A stretch of 64,000 nt of DNA from Pontibacter roseus DSM 17521 (GTDB lineage: Bacteria > Bacteroidota > Bacteroidia > Cytophagales > Hymenobacteraceae): assembly GCF_000373265.1 (NCBI RefSeq), contig NZ_KB890761.1, forward strand, positions 1,228,599 to 1,292,598, read 5' to 3'. The position numbers were made by a program, and so were the translations under genes. The notes beneath the pieces were generated by a model that saw only the letters and a program-made list of their open reading frames with translations, had not been told where the DNA came from and did no database searches. Below, piece by piece: positions 25,214 through 34,049 of this stretch (position 1 is its first letter; the number at the start of each line of letters is the position of its first letter).

Positions 25214-27094
25214 ATGAAAGAAACTAGACTCATGCTGGCAGGGGCAGCCCTGAACCAGACTCCTCTTGACTGGGAATCCAACCTTCAGAATATACGGTCT
25301 GCCATCCTGGAGGCCATCACCAAGAACGCGGATATACTGCTGTTGCCGGAGCTCTGCATTACCGGGTATGGCTGCGAAGACATGTTCCTGCACCCCTGGT
25401 TCGCCGAAGAGACATTCGGGAAACTGCTGCAGGTAAAGGAGTGGTGCGACAACATCACGGTCTGCCTGGGTGTGCACGTCATCATAGGGCAGGATGTCTA
25501 CAACACCGCCTGCGTCATCAAGAACAAAGAGATTGTGGGATTCACGGCTAAGCAGTTTCTGGCTCGGGACGGTGTGCATTACGAGCCTCGCTGGTTCACG
25601 CCATGGCCTGCCAACGTGGTGGAGGAGTTCGAGATGCTGGGCAAGCGCTACCCGATTGGCGACATCATCTATGAAGAACAGGGCATCAAGTATGCGTTTG
25701 AGATATGCGAGGACGCCTGGCGGCCCAACCGGCCGGCGGAACGGCATATGCCCAAGGGCGTGCAGCTCATGCTTAACCCAAGCGCCAGTCACTTTGCCCT
25801 GAGCAAAACCGATGTGCGGCACAGGCTGGTGGTGGAGGCCTCCCAAAAATACCAGTGTGCCTACCTGTACGCCAACCTGCTGGGTAACGAGGCTGGCAAG
25901 ATGATATACGATGGCGAAGTGCTGATTGCCCAGAACGGAAAGCTGATTAAGCGCAACGAGCTGCTCTGCTTCAAGGACGTGGATTTGGAGTGTGCGGAGG
26001 TATGCTTCGGGGAGAACCCTACGATAGAGGAGACCATTGAGTACCTGCCTCAGATTGACGAGAACGCGGAGCTGATAGCCGCCCTTAGCCTGGCCTTGTT
26101 TGACTACATGCGCAAGAGCCGCAGCCGGGGTTTTGTGCTGTCGCTGAGCGGCGGGGCTGATTCTTCGTGCTGCGCCGTGGCAGTGGCAGAGATGGTGCGC
26201 CGGGGTGTGGACAGCCTGGGCGTGACAGGCTTCGTGACCAAATCGCGGATGTTCTCGCTCCAGGAGGCGGAGCACTTTGAGGCGATGCCACAGGAACAGG
26301 TGGTGAAGGCACTGGTTGGCCGTATTCTCACCTGCGCCTACCAAGGCACTATCAACTCATCCGATGCCACCTATACCTCTGCCAAGGAACTGGCGGAGTC
26401 CATTGGCGCCGTGTTCCACGACTGGACCATTGACGAGGAGGTGGTAGGCTATACCTCAAAAATAGAGAAAGCCATTGCCAGGGAATTGACTTGGGAGAAG
26501 GACGATGTCACGTTGCAGAACATTCAGGCGCGGGTGCGCGCCCCTGCCATCTGGATGCTCACCAACATCAAGGGGGCGCTGCTGCTAGCCACGTCTAACC
26601 GCAGCGAGGCAGCCGTGGGCTATGCGACCATGGATGGCGACACGGCGGGCAGCATATCTCCGATAGCAGGTATAGACAAGGCCTTCATACGGCAGTTTCT
26701 GATTTGGATGCAGGAGGAACTGGGCTACCTGGGGCTGGAGTACGTGAACAACCTACAGCCAACGGCGGAACTGAGACCTTCTTCTGAGTCACAGACGGAT
26801 GAGAAGGACCTGATGCCCTACGAAATCCTGAACAGGATAGAACGGCTGGCCTTTTATGAACGCCTCTCGCCGCAGCAGGTGCTGGAATTGCTCACACAAG
26901 AGAACGTGGCACCGGTCGCCAGCCTGAAAGAATACGTGCACAAGTTCTATACCTTATGGGCACGCAACCAATGGAAACGGGAGCGCTACGCACCAGCCTT
27001 CCACCTCGACGACTACAACCTGGACCCGCGCAGCTGGCTGCGCTTCCCCATCTTGAGTGGTGGCTTCCGGGAAGAGCTGGCGCAACTTAAATAA
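25214..27094 (+). CDS. nadE: Glutamine-dependent NAD+ synthetase
   Basis: Final step of NAD synthesis: amidation of nicotinate adenine dinucleotide with ammonia from glutamine. The product of 626 aa fuses two domains. The nitrilase-type glutaminase has the triad Glu46 (LPELCITGYG), Lys113 (TAKQFLARDG) and Cys165 (FEICEDAW). The synthetase has the ATP loop SGGADSS at 312-318, then ATSNRSEAAVGYATMDGD and PSSESQTDEKDLMPYEILN. I start at the ATG at 25214 because it fits the family N-terminus; 11 earlier in-frame codons look unrelated. It is monocistronic, with a hairpin terminator. Confidence 0.95.
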   Translation: MKETRLMLAGAALNQTPLDWESNLQNIRSAILEAITKNADILLLPELCITGYGCEDMFLHPWFAEETFGKLLQVKEWCDNITVCLGVHVIIGQDVYNTACVIKNKEIVGFTAKQFLARDGVHYEPRWFTPWPANVVEEFEMLGKRYPIGDIIYEEQGIKYAFEICEDAWRPNRPAERHMPKGVQLMLNPSASHFALSKTDVRHRLVVEASQKYQCAYLYANLLGNEAGKMIYDGEVLIAQNGKLIKRNELLCFKDVDLECAEVCFGENPTIEETIEYLPQIDENAELIAALSLALFDYMRKSRSRGFVLSLSGGADSSCCAVAVAEMVRRGVDSLGVTGFVTKSRMFSLQEAEHFEAMPQEQVVKALVGRILTCAYQGTINSSDATYTSAKELAESIGAVFHDWTIDEEVVGYTSKIEKAIARELTWEKDDVTLQNIQARVRAPAIWMLTNIKGALLLATSNRSEAAVGYATMDGDTAGSISPIAGIDKAFIRQFLIWMQEELGYLGLEYVNNLQPTAELRPSSESQTDEKDLMPYEILNRIERLAFYERLSPQQVLELLTQENVAPVASLKEYVHKFYTLWARNQWKRERYAPAFHLDDYNLDPRSWLRFPILSGGFREELAQLK

Positions 27095-27112
27095 CGGAGT
27101 CTGAGGCTTGCA

Positions 27113-27162
27113 AAAGGCGTCTGCCATACCTGTCATGTGCAGGTGTTGCAGACGCCTTTGCG
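27113..27162 (+). terminator. Hairpin terminator after nadE
   Basis: AAAGGCGTCTGC (27113-27124) pairs with GCAGACGCCTTT (27148-27159). An inner ACCTG/CAGGT stem extends it. The 3' side ends in TTTGCG, a weak T-tract. Confidence 0.7.
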
Positions 27163-27223
27163 TGTAGAGCAGATTTATACCTGTGGCCGGGCAAGTCTGG
27201 TTTTTTACCTTTCTGATTTATCG

Positions 27224-27231
27224 TAACTTTG
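27224..27231 (+). promoter_or_regulatory. -7 element of lgt
   Basis: TAACTTTG matches TAnnTTTG. It lies 20 bases before the ATG at 27252 and falls inside the longer in-frame reading that begins at 27183, so it supports the later start. Confidence 0.55.
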
Positions 27232-27251
27232 GGAGAACCTCACTTTCGTTT

Positions 27252-28118
27252 ATGAGCATTCTGAACTATATCACTTGGGACGTAAGCCCTTCCATCTTCT
27301 CGATTGGTGCCTTTGAGGTGCGCTGGTACGGCTTGCTGTTCGCGCTTGCCTTCGTGTTTGGGCAGCGCATCCTCACCAAAATATATGTGGCCGAGGGCCG
27401 CACAGAAGGCGATGTGGACGTCATCACACTGTACATGATTATCGGAACGGTGGTAGGCGCGCGCCTGGGCCATACCTTGTTCTACCAGCCGGAGTATTAC
27501 CTGAGCAACCCCATCGAGATTCTGAAAATTTGGGAAGGTGGTCTGGCCAGCCACGGCGCTACCATCGGTATTCTGCTGGCCTTGTGGCTCTTCAGCCGTA
27601 AGCAGAAGTTTGATTACATGTGGGTGCTGGACCGTATTGTGATTGTGGTAGCGCTGGGCGGAGCCTTGATTCGACTGGGCAACCTGATGAACTCTGAGAT
27701 TTTTGGCCGTCCTACTGATTTGCCGTGGGGCTTCATTTTTGTGCGTCAAAGCGAGTATTCCCATGTGCCTCGCCACCCGACGCAGCTTTACGAATCTCTC
27801 AGTGTATTCCTCCTTTTTGTGCTGCTTTACTGGCTCTGGAAGAAATACAAGGAGGCGCTGCCAAGGGGCTTGCTTTTCGGTATTTTCGTGACGGCGCTGT
27901 TTAGCTTCCGATTCGTGGTGGAGTTCCTGAAAGAGGTTCAGGTAGAAAAAGAGGAGACCATGGCATTGAACATAGGGCAACAATTGAGCATTCCGCTCAT
28001 CCTGGTGGGACTGTTCATCTTGTTCAGGGTATGGCAGAACCCAAAGCCCGCCCTGCCTGGCGGCCGGCTAGAAGACCAGCCCGATGGGCGGCAGAAAGCC
28101 GATACACGCAAGGTGTAA
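27252..28118 (+). CDS. lgt: Prolipoprotein diacylglyceryl transferase
   Basis: Inner-membrane enzyme that attaches diacylglycerol to the lipobox cysteine of prolipoproteins. The 288-aa polytopic protein has GAFEVRWYGLLFALAFVFG at the N-terminus and GGLASHGATIGILLALWLF. The Lgt signature region is GGALIRLGNLMNSEIFGRP, and the conserved PRHPTQLYESL follows. Seven membrane helices are expected and visible. The last 30 residues are a soluble, charged tail. The start at 27252 fits the family length and the promoter. The window encodes several lipoproteins that would be its substrates. Confidence 0.95.
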   Translation: MSILNYITWDVSPSIFSIGAFEVRWYGLLFALAFVFGQRILTKIYVAEGRTEGDVDVITLYMIIGTVVGARLGHTLFYQPEYYLSNPIEILKIWEGGLASHGATIGILLALWLFSRKQKFDYMWVLDRIVIVVALGGALIRLGNLMNSEIFGRPTDLPWGFIFVRQSEYSHVPRHPTQLYESLSVFLLFVLLYWLWKKYKEALPRGLLFGIFVTALFSFRFVVEFLKEVQVEKEETMALNIGQQLSIPLILVGLFILFRVWQNPKPALPGGRLEDQPDGRQKADTRKV

Positions 28119-28119
28119 C

Positions 28120-28156
28120 AGAGAAGGCCGGCATCAATTGCCGGCCTTCTCTGCTT
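28120..28156. terminator. Terminator between lgt and the propeller gene
   Basis: A perfect 14-bp stem: AGAGAAGGCCGGCA (28120-28133) with TGCCGGCCTTCTCT (28139-28152), loop TCAAT, followed by GCTTTT. It can serve both convergent genes. Confidence 0.85.
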
Positions 28157-28179
28157 TTGGCGGGATGGTCTGGTGAGCC

Positions 28180-29052
28180 TTACTTTAAGGTATAGCGGTA
28201 CATGCCTCCGTCCTCGCTCGTAATCACCAGCGTTTTCTCATCCTTGAACGTTACGGCTTCGGTTTGCCCAGCCCGCTTGATGGGCACTTTCTGATAGTCC
28301 CCTTCAAAGAAAGAGGCAGGCGAGTCCACATTCTGGAAAATGTGCAGCATCCCTTCACTGACCAAGGCCACTTGGCTGCCGCTCGGGCTACTGGCTGCTC
28401 CTGTCACCGGCACGCCCAGGTCATGCTTGCCTACCAACTTTGCTTTGTACTGACCACCGGTGTCGGGTAGTTCGTATACCTTAGCCGTCTGTTCGCGGCC
28501 CCTGTCTTTTGACACCAGGTATAGCTTGCCGCTATGCCAGAAAATCGCCTCCACATCAAAATTCATGTCCTTCTTGGCCGGCGGGTACTCCTTTTGGTCT
28601 TCGTAGGTGAAGCGTATGGCCTCTATCTTCTCAGGGTTGTTGATGTCCAGCTTGTACACTGCCAGGCTGCGCCTCTTGTTGTCGTTGTTGCCGGTGTCGG
28701 CCACGTAGATGTTACCCGCCTCATCACGGGCCAGGTCCTCCCAGTCTACGTTGGGCAGTTTGAGGGTGATGGTCTGCAGCAGCTTGCCCTGCTCATTGAC
28801 AAGGTATAGGAGCGGTTTGTTACCTGCGTCGTTGTGGGTGAGGTAGGCGTTTTTGTCGGCCACGTACTCCACTCCTGAGCTTTCGCTGACCTGTGCAGGA
28901 AGGCTGGCCATTTTCTGCAACTGGCCCTCAGCAGAAGCCGTCGTCGAAGAATTCTCAGCCGCGGGCTCCGGGTCAGAAGGCTTGCCCAGGAAGTAGAACA
29001 TGATGACAAGTATAGGTATGAACAAGGCGGCTATTTTCAACATGAGTTTCAT
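28180..29052 (-). CDS. Membrane-anchored beta-propeller-like protein
   Basis: The 290-aa product opens with MKLMLKIAALFIPILVIMFY, a single N-terminal helix that is either an anchor or an uncleaved signal. A linker of about 30 residues rich in Ser, Thr, Glu and Ala follows. The rest is a repeated-strand domain: SSGVEYVADKNAYLTHNDAG, LPNVDWEDLARDEAGNIYVA, DTGNNDNKRRSLAVYKLDI, FDVEAIFWHSGKLYLVSKDR, QTEAVTFKDEKTLVITSEDG. This fits NHL/SdiA-regulated-like propellers of unknown substrate. I chose the start at 29052 because the longer frame lacks any sensible signal. It is divergent from the VOC gene. Confidence 0.75.
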   Translation of the reverse strand: MKLMLKIAALFIPILVIMFYFLGKPSDPEPAAENSSTTASAEGQLQKMASLPAQVSESSGVEYVADKNAYLTHNDAGNKPLLYLVNEQGKLLQTITLKLPNVDWEDLARDEAGNIYVADTGNNDNKRRSLAVYKLDINNPEKIEAIRFTYEDQKEYPPAKKDMNFDVEAIFWHSGKLYLVSKDRGREQTAKVYELPDTGGQYKAKLVGKHDLGVPVTGAASSPSGSQVALVSEGMLHIFQNVDSPASFFEGDYQKVPIKRAGQTEAVTFKDEKTLVITSEDGGMYRYTLK

Positions 29053-29166
29053 AGAGTATGGGGTAACGTGCCGTGGCACCCTCCTATAACGGAAAGCGAA
29101 AGCTTCACGGTTGCGTAAAAGGTTGAAATTGCTCAAATGGGTTCTTACCCGGAAAATCCCTAGGCT

Positions 29167-29565
29167 ATGGAAATAAAGAAAATCAAGGAGACCTGCCTCT
29201 ATGTGACTGACCTGAACCGCTGCAGAGAGTTCTACCAGGGTAAACTGGGGCTGGACGTGATAGGGGAGGTGAAGGGGCGGCACATCTTTTTCAGAGCCGG
29301 GGCCTCGGTGCTGCTGTGCTTTGTGCCGGAGGTCTCCAAAAAGGGAGGCTCTCTGCCGCCACACTTCGGTTCAGGGCAGTTGCACCTGGCCTTTGAGGTG
29401 GCGCCTACCGCGTACGAGGGCTGGAAAGTGAAAGTGAAGGACAGCGGCATCTCCATTGAGCAGGAGTACGACTGGGGCGGCGGCTTCCTGTCGTTCTACT
29501 TTCGCGACCCGGACGAGCACCTGTTGGAGGTGGTGATGGAAGGAATGTGGGAGCGGGGTAAATAA
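29167..29565 (+). CDS. VOC (glyoxalase/bleomycin-resistance/dioxygenase) family protein
   Basis: The 132-aa protein shows the two beta-alpha-beta-beta-beta modules of the vicinal oxygen chelate fold. ETCLYVTDLNRCREFYQGKL begins the first; HLAFEVAP and FYFRDPDEHLLEVV carry the metal-ligand positions of the second. Small members of this family include glyoxalases, fosfomycin thiol transferases and extradiol-type enzymes; no substrate can be assigned. The gene stands alone and ends at a terminator. Confidence 0.85.
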   Translation: MEIKKIKETCLYVTDLNRCREFYQGKLGLDVIGEVKGRHIFFRAGASVLLCFVPEVSKKGGSLPPHFGSGQLHLAFEVAPTAYEGWKVKVKDSGISIEQEYDWGGGFLSFYFRDPDEHLLEVVMEGMWERGK

Positions 29566-29567
29566 AA

Positions 29568-29594
29568 AAAGCCCCAGAGTAACTCCGGGGCTTT
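29568..29594. terminator. Terminator of the VOC gene
   Basis: AAAGCCCC-AGAGT (29568-29580) pairs with ACTCCGGGGCTTT (29582-29594) with one mismatch. A-rich and T-rich flanks allow use in either direction. Confidence 0.7.
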
Positions 29595-29599
29595 AACAT

Positions 29600-29913
29600 C
29601 ATATAGAAAAAACTTACTGCAATCGTCTTGTATTCCTTCGATAAGGCCGTCGTAGCGCTTGAGGAGGTGTCCCCTAGTCTTCAAAGCCCTCGTCGTCTTT
29701 TACGCTGATGTTGCATACTGGTATCACTGTTTTGCGACAGCAATGCAGTTGGAAGTCCCTATTGGGTTTCGACTCTCGACAAACCTACATGTAAGTTCTG
29801 AATAGTAATATGTAAAAGGAGCTATATAACTGAAATATACCCAGAATTGGGTATTAGTTTACCGGGTAACGGTACGCTTGCTCCGTTCTTGGAGGCAAAT
29901 TGACTAGGGTATG
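29600..29913. other. 314-base gap without a recognised gene
   Basis: I see a small hairpin ATACCCA-GAAT-TGGGTAT at 29837-29854. On the minus strand there is a 41-codon open stretch whose end reads LHCCRKTVIPVC and then NISVKDDEGFED before a TAG at about 29674. It has no ATG and may be the remnant of a small gene. The sequence lacks the tmRNA, RNase P RNA or SRP RNA features I looked for. Confidence 0.35.
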
Positions 29914-30561
29914 CTAAGAAAGGTGGCTTAGCTGGGCGAGGAGTTCCGGGTGGATGGTATGGCCTCCTTCAAAGGTATGGACGAGAGGTGTTATGCCGAG
30001 TTGTGCCATCAGTTGTAGCTTACGGTCAAGGGCCTCAGAGGTGATGAACTCGTCCTGTGTCCCGTACACCATCTCGACAGGGAGATGGGCGAAGGCAGCC
30101 TTGCCAACCTCGAAATCAATGTCCTCGGGGAAAGAAGCGGCCCAAAGGATGAGGCGGTGGCAGGGCACCTGACCGCTAGCCAGCCAGCGGCAAACGGTGG
30201 CGCCTCCTTGTGAAAACCCCAGCACATGCACTTTGACCTCGGCAGGCAGCTGTTGTAGCAGTTCTTGTAGCAACAGGTTCAGGAAAGCGGCCTGGTCATC
30301 TATTTCAGACAAGCGGTCCTCTTTGGTCATCCAGGTGGCACCCACGCGGCCCGAGAAGCCATCCAGGTAGAAGCGGGACAGGCCTTCAGGAGCCACCACT
30401 ATGGTTGTACCGTCGTCCAGCACGGAGAAGTGGCGCAGAAAGAAGCGAGCCAGCTGCCCATAGCCATGGCATACCACCCAAAGGTTTTGGATGTGTCCCG
30501 AAGGCGTACCTAAGGTATAGTAACGGGCCGTTCGCGGCACCACTAGCTTATGCTCCTGCAT
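29914..30561 (-). CDS. Phospholipase/carboxylesterase-type alpha/beta hydrolase
   Basis: Cytoplasmic esterase of 215 aa, like the carboxylesterase 2 (YpfH) group. It has the oxyanion region VVCHGYGQLARFF, VVAPEGLSRFYLDG, the nucleophile in GFSQGGATVCRWL, the aspartate in YGTQDEFI and the histidine in EGGHTIHPELL. There is no signal peptide. Its start codon is directly preceded (minus strand) by AACAATTTAAAAG, a leader word also found before the marC-family gene. Confidence 0.88.
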   Translation of the reverse strand: MQEHKLVVPRTARYYTLGTPSGHIQNLWVVCHGYGQLARFFLRHFSVLDDGTTIVVAPEGLSRFYLDGFSGRVGATWMTKEDRLSEIDDQAAFLNLLLQELLQQLPAEVKVHVLGFSQGGATVCRWLASGQVPCHRLILWAASFPEDIDFEVGKAAFAHLPVEMVYGTQDEFITSEALDRKLQLMAQLGITPLVHTFEGGHTIHPELLAQLSHLS

Positions 30562-30610
30562 CTTTTAAATTGTTGCTTGTTGATAGTTAGCTGTTAAGTG
30601 CTCAATCAAA
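30562..30610 (-). repeat. Degenerate leader repeat before the esterase gene
   Basis: The minus-strand leader is made of TTAACAG/CTAACTATCAACA and AACAATTTAAAAG words ending at the ATG. The leader at 34617-34660 shares TTTTAAATTGTT, adjacent to a start codon at the same distance. Confidence 0.45.
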
Positions 30611-30703
30611 AAAGTCCTAACCAGCCTCTTTTCTATGAACAAACGACATAACGGTGTTACGAAACCAAGGAGCCTGCCTTTCAAATTCTCAACTCCCAAA
30701 CTC

Positions 30704-31189
30704 CTACAGATGGTCTTTTGTGAACTGGAAGGGCAGTAGGTCGCCTACGCTGCGGCATCGGTAGAACTTGCCTTCCGGGCCCTGCAGCAGCACCGGAATA
30801 GGCTCCTGCTGCTTGTGCTCGTACTCGGCCATTACTTGTCGGCAGGCGCCGCAGGGCATGGCTGGCAAAAAGTGCTGCTCGCTCCGGCGGCGTGCCGTCA
30901 CGGCAATCAACTTTATTTTCTTGTTGGGGTGGTAGGCGCTCATCGCGAAAAGGGCGGTTCTCTCGGCACAGAGACCAGACGGGTAAGCCGCGTTCTCTTG
31001 GTTGCTACCTTTGAATAGAGTGCCATCTTCCAGCACCAGCGCCGAGCCCACCAAAAAGTTGGAATAAGGGGCATACGCGTCGTTGGCGGCTTGCTGAGCC
31101 AACTCCATCGCCTGGCGCTCCTGTTCACTCAACTCGTCCATCGAGTCCAATACATCGATGCAGATATTTATATTCAGCTCACTTGCCAT
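30704..31189 (-). CDS. cdd: Cytidine deaminase
   Basis: Zinc enzyme that converts cytidine or deoxycytidine to uridine or deoxyuridine in pyrimidine salvage. The 161-aa protein has the zinc ligands Cys74 (SGLCAERTALF, with proton-shuttle Glu76) and Cys113/Cys116 (MPCGACRQVM). APYSNFLVGSAL lies upstream of them, as in the family. The N-terminus is some 25 residues longer than in minimal enzymes, so a later start is possible. It is divergent from the saccharopine dehydrogenase-like gene. Confidence 0.93.
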   Translation of the reverse strand: MASELNINICIDVLDSMDELSEQERQAMELAQQAANDAYAPYSNFLVGSALVLEDGTLFKGSNQENAAYPSGLCAERTALFAMSAYHPNKKIKLIAVTARRRSEQHFLPAMPCGACRQVMAEYEHKQQEPIPVLLQGPEGKFYRCRSVGDLLPFQFTKDHL

Positions 31190-31265
31190 CTAGGACCTTA
31201 TAGGTATAAAAATTAGAAAAGGGCTATAAATTTAACGTAATATTCTGATAAATCAATGTGAGAGG

Positions 31266-31296
31266 TTTGCCTTGCGGTAGGTAATTGGTAAATTCA
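31266..31296 (+). promoter_or_regulatory. Possible promoter of the saccharopine dehydrogenase-like gene
   Basis: TTTG at 31266-31269 and TAAATTCA at 31289-31296 are spaced by 19 bases. The -7 box matches TAnnTTTG at four of its six fixed positions. The ATG at 31316 lies 20 bases downstream. Confidence 0.35.
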
Positions 31297-31315
31297 GGCA
31301 AAACCACACGACGCT

Positions 31316-32695
31316 ATGAAAAGGATTCTGCTGCTTGGGGCCGGTCGCTCCGCCTCCGCCCTGATACACTACCTGCTGCAACACGCCCCTGCCGAGGACT
31401 GGCAACTCACCATAGGCGACATCACGGTAGACCACCTGCAGGAGCAGCTGGCTCCGCTGGACTTTGCCAATGCCATCCAATTTGACGTGCACAACGAGAC
31501 GCAACGTGCAGCAGAGGTAGGTCAGGCCGACCTGGTGATTTCGCTTTTGCCGGCCATTTTCCACATAGAGGTGGCACGGGAATGCCTGAAACAAGAGAAG
31601 CACCTGATTACGGCCTCCTATGTGACGCCAGAGTTCAGGGAACTGCATGAGGAGGCGAAGCAGAAGAATCTGACCATCCTGATGGAATCGGGACTTGATC
31701 CAGGTATAGACCACATGTCGGCCATGGCGGTGATACAGCGCGTGCAGGGTATGGGCGGCAAAATCACGTCTTTCAAGTCCTATACCGGCGGACTGGTGGC
31801 GCCGGAGTCGGACAACAACCCCTGGAATTACAAGTTCAGCTGGAACCCACGCAACGTGGTGCTGGCAGGACAGGGGACGGCCAAGTACATCCAAAACGGC
31901 GAGTACAAGTACATCCCTTATCACCAGCTGTTCCGCCGCACCGATATGCTATACGTGGAGGGCTACGGCCATTTCGACGGCTACGCCAACCGAGACTCCC
32001 TCTCATACCGCGAGCCATACGGCCTGCACGACATCCCGACGATGCTGCGCGGCACCCTGCGTCGTATTGGCTACTGCGCCGCCTGGGATGTGTTCGTGCA
32101 ACTCGGCCTCACCGACGACAGCTATACCTTGGAGGGCGTAGGGAACATGACCAACCGCAGCTTCATAGAGGCTTTTGTACCACCGGCGGTCTCACCCAGC
32201 GAAACGCTGCAGCAGCGCCTGTGCCGCTACCTGTCTGTGTCTGCCGAGGGCGAGGTGCTGCAGAAACTGGAGTGGCTGGGCTTGTTCGAAGAGACACCTA
32301 TTGGCTTGCAGGCCGCCACACCTGCCCAGGTGCTGGAGAAGATACTCGTGGGCAAGTGGAAACTGGAGCCCAGCGACAAAGACATGATTGTGATGCAACA
32401 CCTCTTCGAGTACGAACTGAACGGCGAGCAGCACGAACTCACCTCTTCCCTGGTGGTGTTGGGCGACGATGTCGTGCAAACCGCCATGGCCAAAACCGTA
32501 GGCTTGCCGGTGGCTATATTGGCCAAACTCCTGCTACAGGGCAAGATAGAGAGACGTGGCGTGATTATCCCAATACACCTGGAGCTGTACGAGCCTGTGC
32601 TGGAGGAACTGAAAGCTTACGGAATAGACTTTGTGGAGCAGGAACGGGTGAAACCCGCCGTGGGAGAGGCAGGTATGGCTCAGAGATTCAGGTAG
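31316..32695 (+). CDS. Saccharopine dehydrogenase-family oxidoreductase
   Basis: The 459-aa protein begins with a Rossmann fold (MKRILLLGAGRSASALIHYL), followed by LVISLLPAIFHIEVARECL, KHLITASYVTPEF and ESGLDPGIDHMSAM. The last is characteristic of saccharopine reductase/lysine-ketoglutarate reductase relatives. The C-terminal part (TSFKSYTGGLVAPESDNNPW) fits the same family. The likely role is lysine degradation or a related imine reduction, but no partner gene adjoins it. The last 16 bases overlap the 3' end of the convergent trmN6. Confidence 0.87.
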   Translation: MKRILLLGAGRSASALIHYLLQHAPAEDWQLTIGDITVDHLQEQLAPLDFANAIQFDVHNETQRAAEVGQADLVISLLPAIFHIEVARECLKQEKHLITASYVTPEFRELHEEAKQKNLTILMESGLDPGIDHMSAMAVIQRVQGMGGKITSFKSYTGGLVAPESDNNPWNYKFSWNPRNVVLAGQGTAKYIQNGEYKYIPYHQLFRRTDMLYVEGYGHFDGYANRDSLSYREPYGLHDIPTMLRGTLRRIGYCAAWDVFVQLGLTDDSYTLEGVGNMTNRSFIEAFVPPAVSPSETLQQRLCRYLSVSAEGEVLQKLEWLGLFEETPIGLQAATPAQVLEKILVGKWKLEPSDKDMIVMQHLFEYELNGEQHELTSSLVVLGDDVVQTAMAKTVGLPVAILAKLLLQGKIERRGVIIPIHLELYEPVLEELKAYGIDFVEQERVKPAVGEAGMAQRFR

Positions 32696-33393
32696 TACGC
32701 CTGGAGCAAGGCTGTGAAGCCGTCGGTATAGGTCGTGCCATCCTCCTTCCGAATGTCTAGTGTGCGGACAGCGGCCGCCGCAGGCGCAAAGGTATAGGTC
32801 TGGATGTGGCGGATGCACTTGCCGCCGGTGCGCGTGTATACCTCCAGCGTCTCGGCCAGGTATAGCCGGTGCGCCTGGGCCAGCTCCGCGAAATGCCCTG
32901 CCTCAGCCTGCGGCAGGAGCAGGTATAGCTTTCCCTCTGGTGTCAGGTGGTTTTGCGCAAAGGACAGGATATCCTCAAATAGCAAATCTCCTGTATGCTT
33001 GGCTGTGTTTTTGGCGGCGTTATCCGACTTCAGTGATGCCAGGAAAAAAGGAGGGTTCGAGAGGATGACATCATATTGCTGGGTGCATACCTGCGCGAAT
33101 CCCTGCAGCGGCATGGGGTGTAGCTGCAACCTTTCATCCCATGGGCTTTCAGCGAAATTTTGAGTTGCCTGTACCTGCGCCTCCGGGTTTATTTCTACTG
33201 CTTCCACCAGCGCCTCAGACCGCTGCGCCGCCATCAGGGCCAGCAGGCCGGTACCCGTGCCAATATCCAGAATCCGCTTTGCCTGTCCCACCTCTACATA
33301 GCCCCCAAACACGCAGGAATCCGTGCAGACCTTCATAGCGCATAGGTCCTGGTTCACCCGGAACTGCTTGAATTGGAAGTAGGTGTTGGGCAT
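32680..33393 (-). CDS. trmN6: tRNA1(Val) (adenine-37-N6)-methyltransferase
   Basis: SAM-dependent N6-adenine methyltransferase (YfiC type), 237 aa. The N-terminus FQFKQFRVNQDLCAMKVCTD is typical. The SAM motif is RILDIGTGTGLLALMAAQR, and the catalytic NPPFF motif occurs in DVILSNPPFFLASLK. The fold closes with LYLLLPQAEAGHF. The substrate is inferred from the family. It lies between the overlapping saccharopine dehydrogenase-like gene and rnhA, whose leader and trailer are made of ATTACGAAT-type words. Confidence 0.88.
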   Translation of the reverse strand: MPNTYFQFKQFRVNQDLCAMKVCTDSCVFGGYVEVGQAKRILDIGTGTGLLALMAAQRSEALVEAVEINPEAQVQATQNFAESPWDERLQLHPMPLQGFAQVCTQQYDVILSNPPFFLASLKSDNAAKNTAKHTGDLLFEDILSFAQNHLTPEGKLYLLLPQAEAGHFAELAQAHRLYLAETLEVYTRTGGKCIRHIQTYTFAPAAAAVRTLDIRKEDGTTYTDGFTALLQAYYLNL

Positions 33394-33397
33394 TTCT

Positions 33398-33486
33398 TAT
33401 AATTACGAATTACGAATGGGCTGTGATTACGAATAGCCGCTCTAGCGTAGTACTTTCATTGATAATTCATAACTCAGCATTCAGCG
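33398..33486. repeat. Degenerate ATTACGAAT spacer
   Basis: ATTACGAATTACGAAT and GATTACGAAT recur within 45 bases, followed by AATTCATAACTCAGCATTC. This is the same style of iterated short words as other leaders in this window. It lies between trmN6 and rnhA. Confidence 0.45.
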
Positions 33487-33951
33487 TTATTTCGAGTTAT
33501 ACAGCCCCGACTCAAACCCCTCGTCAATCAGCAGATTAGGGGAGAGGGCGCTGGCCACGGCCAATTCATCGCAGCGTTCATTCTCTGGGTGGCCAGCGTG
33601 GCCGCGAATCCAGACGAACCGCACACTGTGCTTGGAGTATACCCGCAGGAAGCGGGCCCATAAATCACCGTTGGCCTTGCCGGCGAAGCCTTTCTTTTGC
33701 CACCCGAAAACCCAGCGCTTCTCCACAGCGTCCACCACATACTTAGAATCGGAGTACACGGTCACAGGTATACCTGGTTTGGTGATGGCCTCCAAGCCTA
33801 CAATCACGGCCAGCAGCTCCATGCGGTTGTTGGTGGTTTTGCGGTAGCCTGCAGTCAGTTCCTTCTCGTGGTTTTTCCAGCGCAGAATCGTGCCATACCC
33901 TCCCGGACCCGGATTACCTCGCGAGGCACCGTCTGTAAAAAGCTCTATCAT
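33487..33951 (-). CDS. rnhA: Ribonuclease HI
   Basis: Degrades the RNA strand of RNA-DNA hybrids. The 154-aa enzyme has all four acidic residues: Asp7 (LFTDGASRGNPGPGGYG), Glu45 (NNRMELLAVI), Asp68 (VYSDSKYVVDAV) and Asp128 (NERCDELA). The basic handle region FGWQKKGFAGKANGDLW is present. It is monocistronic. Confidence 0.95.
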   Translation of the reverse strand: MIELFTDGASRGNPGPGGYGTILRWKNHEKELTAGYRKTTNNRMELLAVIVGLEAITKPGIPVTVYSDSKYVVDAVEKRWVFGWQKKGFAGKANGDLWARFLRVYSKHSVRFVWIRGHAGHPENERCDELAVASALSPNLLIDEGFESGLYNSK

Positions 33952-34049
33952 CAGTTACTTTTGAATGTAAGAATGAGTGAATGACTGAGAATCTTGAATC
34001 TATGGAGACAGCACGGATGAAGTCATCTCAGTTAATTACTCAATCAGAA

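Noticed and set aside
29600-29913. tmRNA, RNase P RNA or SRP RNA
   Set aside because: No tRNA-like CCA end, no GGTTCGANTCC arm, no P4-type conserved core and no convincing long stem could be found.
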